Shown piece after piece: positions 13,890 through 16,037 of a stretch of 16,037 bases of DNA. Position 1 is the first letter of the stretch. Each line of letters begins with the position of its first letter. Both the position numbers and the translations under genes were made by a program. The notes beneath the pieces were generated by a model. It made no database searches and was not told where the DNA came from. It saw nothing but the letters and a program-made list of their open reading frames with translations. Origin of the DNA: an uncultured Acetatifactor sp. (GTDB lineage Bacteria; Bacillota; Clostridia; Lachnospirales; Lachnospiraceae); assembly GCA_910585665.1 (NCBI GenBank), contig CAJUFI010000084.1:1-16037 (forward strand). Reading direction: 5' to 3'.

Positions 13890-14408
13890 ATGCTGCAAGA
13901 TCCGCTGACCCTCTACAAATTAATCGTCCTGTATATGCTGAACCGCGTCAATTTCCCCATGACCAATGCACAGGTCAGCGATTATATCCTGGAAAAAGAG
14001 TACACGAACTATCTGACCCTCCAGCAGGTGATAAACGAGCTGAGCGATGCGCACATGATCTCCCTGGAGACCATCCGCAACCGCACCCATCTCTCCATCA
14101 CGGCGGAGGGCCGGGAGACTCTGAAATTTTTCCAGAACCTTATCAACTACGCCATCAAGCAGGACATCGACGACTATTTCCGGGAGAACGAGTATGTCCT
14201 GCGGAATGAGGTCTCCGTGCTGGGCGATTATTACTACAGCGCCAAGGCTGGCGGCTATGAAGCCCATCTGGTGGCAAAGGACAGGGACATCAGCCTGGTG
14301 GATCTGCGGATATCCGTGCCCACGGAAGAGATTGCCGCCGCCATCTGCGACAACTGGCAGAAAAAGAACCAGGAAATCTACCAGTATCTGGTGGGGCAGC
14401 TCTTCTAA
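13890..14408 (+). CDS. DUF4364 family protein
   Basis: A 172-residue protein of the DUF4364 type, found widely in Clostridia. The N-terminal half (about residues 1-75) reads as a winged-helix DNA-binding fold: LTLYKLIVLYMLNRVNFPMT, then SDYILEKEYTNYLTLQQVI and a recognition-helix and wing region ending in THLSITAEGRETL. The C-terminal half (VLGDYYYSAKAGGYEAHLVA, DISLVDLRISVPTEEIA) is an alpha/beta domain. A regulatory role is likely from the fold, but the target is unknown. The ATG at 13890 follows AGAAAGGA with a 9-nt gap. An upstream in-frame start at 13821 lacks a ribosome binding site and adds unconserved-looking residues. It converges on rarA with a 63-bp gap. Confidence 0.9.
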   Translation: MLQDPLTLYKLIVLYMLNRVNFPMTNAQVSDYILEKEYTNYLTLQQVINELSDAHMISLETIRNRTHLSITAEGRETLKFFQNLINYAIKQDIDDYFRENEYVLRNEVSVLGDYYYSAKAGGYEAHLVAKDRDISLVDLRISVPTEEIAAAICDNWQKKNQEIYQYLVGQLF

Positions 14409-14471
14409 GCCCCTGCCGCCGCGCCTCCTCCATGGCGATTTCCGCCCAGCGGGTCAGCCGCTCTCTGCGGT

Positions 14472-15824
14472 TCAAGGCCTTGCGCCGTTTTCCTCTCTTC
14501 TGATCCGCTGCATATGTTCCCGGATCCTAGCTTCGTAGCCATTGCCGGAGGGCCTGTAGAATTCTTTCCCGTCCAGTTCGTAGGGGAGATACTGCTGCTT
14601 CACATAATGATTGGGATAATCGTGGGCATATTTATATCCGGTTCCCCGTCCAAGTTTTGCCGCTCCTTTGTAATGGGCGTCCTGCAGATGGGCGGGAATG
14701 GGCAGATTCCCCGTCCGTCCCACTTCCTGCATGGCGCTGAAAATGGCTTCGCAGGCCGAATTGCTCTTGGGCGCACAGGCCACATAGGACGCCGCCTGTG
14801 CCAGGATGATCTGAGCTTCCGGCATGCCGATGCGCTCCACGGCAAGGGAAGCGTTCGTCGCCACTACCAGCGCCTGGGGATCCGCGTTCCCCACGTCCTC
14901 CGCCGCGCAGATCATGATTCGCCTGGCCACGAAGGCCGCGTTCTCCCCCGCATAGAGCATCCTGGCCAGATAATACACCGCCGCGTCCGGGTCGGAGCCC
15001 CGCATGCTCTTGATGAACGCGGAAATGGTATCGTAATGGTTGTCCCCGGACTTGTCGTACCGGGCCGCCCGCTTCTGGATGCACTCCTGGGCCACCTCCA
15101 GGGTGATATGGATTTTCCCGTCTTCGCCGCGCCCGGTACTCATGATGCCCAGTTCGATGGCGTTCAGGGCATGCCTGGCGTCCCCGCCGGAGACGTCCGC
15201 CAGGAAATCCAGCGCGTCCTCGTCAATCACCGCGTCGTAGGCCCCCATGCCCCGCTCCGCGTCATAGACCGCTTTCTTCAGAAGCTCCCGCACCGCTTCC
15301 ATGGGAATGGGCTTCAGCTCAAAGATGATGGAACGGGACAGCAAAGCGCCGTTCACCTCAAAATACGGATTCTCCGTGGTAGCCCCAATTAGTATTACAG
15401 TTCCGTCTTCCACAAAGGGCAGCAGATAATCCTGCTGGGCCTTGTTGAAGCGGTGTATCTCGTCAATGAAGAGGATGGTGCGCTTCCCGTACATGCCCTG
15501 TATCTCCTTGGCCTTCGCCACCACTTCCTCCATGTCCTTCTTTCCGGCCACGGTGGCGTTGATCTGGGTGAATTCGGCGCTGGTGGTGCCCGCTATCACC
15601 TTGGCCAAAGTGGTCTTGCCTGTGCCGGGCGGCCCGTAGAAGATGACCGAGCTGATTTTGTCCGCCTTGATGGCCCGGTAGAGCAGCTTGTCCTCCCCGA
15701 TGATATGCTCCTGGCCCATCACCTCATCCAAAGTCCGGGGGCGCATCCTGGCTGCCAGGGGAGCCTCCTTTTCCATATCATTGCCCCGCATATAATCAAA
15801 AATATTCATGTCCATACTATCCAA
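14472..15824 (-). CDS. rarA: Replication-associated recombination protein A (RarA/MgsA), AAA+ ATPase
   Basis: This 450-residue cytoplasmic AAA+ ATPase belongs to the clamp-loader-like RarA/MgsA/WRNIP1 family, which acts at stalled replication forks. Motifs in order are LAARMRPRTLDEVMGQEH (23-40), Walker A GPPGTGKT (64-71), Walker B ILFIDEIH (117-124), sensor 1 GATTEN (147-152) with R164 in LLSRS as arginine-finger candidate, and GGDARHALNAIE as sensor 2. The C-terminal tetramerisation region includes RGSDPDAAVYYLARMLYAGE, the AAEDVG motif, and YPNHYVKQQYLP near the end. It is full length. AGGAG (15835 to 15831) lies 6 nt before a TTG at 15824, while the ATG at 15815 is 15 nt away, so TTG is the best-placed start; ATG 15815 or 15809 cannot be excluded. 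Confidence 0.95.
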   Translation of the reverse strand: MDSMDMNIFDYMRGNDMEKEAPLAARMRPRTLDEVMGQEHIIGEDKLLYRAIKADKISSVIFYGPPGTGKTTLAKVIAGTTSAEFTQINATVAGKKDMEEVVAKAKEIQGMYGKRTILFIDEIHRFNKAQQDYLLPFVEDGTVILIGATTENPYFEVNGALLSRSIIFELKPIPMEAVRELLKKAVYDAERGMGAYDAVIDEDALDFLADVSGGDARHALNAIELGIMSTGRGEDGKIHITLEVAQECIQKRAARYDKSGDNHYDTISAFIKSMRGSDPDAAVYYLARMLYAGENAAFVARRIMICAAEDVGNADPQALVVATNASLAVERIGMPEAQIILAQAASYVACAPKSNSACEAIFSAMQEVGRTGNLPIPAHLQDAHYKGAAKLGRGTGYKYAHDYPNHYVKQQYLPYELDGKEFYRPSGNGYEARIREHMQRIRREENGARP

Positions 15825-15833
15825 TACCGTCTC

Positions 15834-15968
15834 CTATCTGCCCGCGTCCCCGCCCTTCTTTCGAACCAACGCCAGGCAGCCCGCAAAACCAAGCAGACTC
15901 CCCAGCGCCGCCGTTCCCACGAACAGGGCCACCAGCTCCGTCAAATAGCAGCCCCGCAGATTGCACAC
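15834..15968 (-). CDS. Small single-span membrane protein, hypothetical
   Basis: A GTG at 15968 opens a 44-codon frame ending at TAG 15834-15836, whose last bases form the start of the TAGGAG ribosome binding site of rarA. The peptide has one hydrophobic helix (LTELVALFVGTAALGSLLGF) followed by a basic tail (RKKGGDAGR), typical of a small inner-membrane protein with the C-terminus inside. Codon choice is GC-rich as in the neighbouring genes. No good ribosome binding site precedes the GTG, and the open frame runs back into the palindromic repeat at 15986, so it may be the 3' part of a gene cut by the repeat. I recognise no family. Confidence 0.4.
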   Translation of the reverse strand: MCNLRGCYLTELVALFVGTAALGSLLGFAGCLALVRKKGGDAGR

Positions 15969-15985
15969 TATCTCACAGACTGCAT

Positions 15986-16037
15986 AAGGAATTGTCTACA
16001 AATAACTGATGCGAGTTTATAGCCGTTTTCGTTGTAT
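15986..16037 (+). repeat. Half copy of the ~103-bp palindromic element (window edge)
   Basis: It starts with AAGGAATTGTC and continues through TACAAATAACTGATGCGAG to the conserved TTGTAT, where the window ends. It is the reverse complement of 1-52 with one mismatch. The A-to-G difference in its inner arm would still allow a G-U pair with the other arm, if that arm, which lies outside the window, is unchanged. Confidence 0.9.

Noticed and set aside
14290..14475. Minus-strand 61-codon frame starting at a TTG near the end of rarA
   Set aside because: Most of it is antisense to the DUF4364 gene. There is no ribosome binding site and no recognisable domain.

Overview
The window looks like chromosomal DNA from a Clostridia-type Firmicute, most likely a Lachnospiraceae-like gut anaerobe. 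The reasons are the gene content (a DUF4364 protein, an aldo/keto reductase with a bacterial ferredoxin tail, an NhaC antiporter, a rarA gene, a DacA-type carboxypeptidase), purine-rich AGGAGG-like ribosome binding sites, sigma-A-like promoters, and GC-rich genes separated by AT-rich spacers. I see no rRNA, tRNA, CRISPR array or transposase. Both window ends stop at the same internal position of a dispersed palindromic repeat, so this may be a whole assembly contig broken at repeats.

Layout. 1-215 is a cluster of palindromic repeat copies. 326-2355 (minus) is a decayed GH38 alpha-mannosidase, cut at its 5' end, with a nonsense codon, an internal deletion with a frameshift, and a rho-independent terminator still in place. 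2401-3987 (minus) is a more AT-rich AAA-ATPase-like / PD-(D/E)XK protein, probably acquired. 4000-4464 has no gene but holds a roughly 210-bp multi-hairpin palindrome. 4465-6286 (plus) is a redox or electrophile-response unit: a MerR-family regulator with the AdhR-type Cys52, transcribed from a textbook 19-bp-spacer promoter with a perfect operator palindrome, followed by an Fe-S aldo/keto reductase. 6245-10251 (minus) reads as one operon from a strong sigma-A-like promoter: an unknown membrane-anchored protein, a D-Ala-D-Ala carboxypeptidase, and an NhaC antiporter whose 3' end overlaps the reductase gene. 10303-10556 holds a possible gene remnant, a second full palindromic repeat and a terminator. 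10566-12215 (minus) is an ECF-like sigma factor with a roughly 390-residue C-terminal extension. It is divergent from a malic enzyme (12457-13605, plus). A 22-bp tandem palindromic repeat and a DUF4364 gene follow. rarA (minus), preceded by a tiny membrane-protein ORF, closes the window before the last repeat copy.

The most notable new signal is the roughly 103-bp palindromic element (full copies 113-215 and 10398-10500, half copies at both window ends). Its two full copies differ by compensatory base-pair changes, and nearly all remaining mismatches become G-U pairs when read in one orientation. That suggests selection on a folded RNA or a hairpin-dependent mobile element. A second, unrelated structured palindrome lies just upstream of the MerR promoter. 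The other genes are ordinary housekeeping or transport functions. All function calls come from motif recognition by eye; no database search was run.
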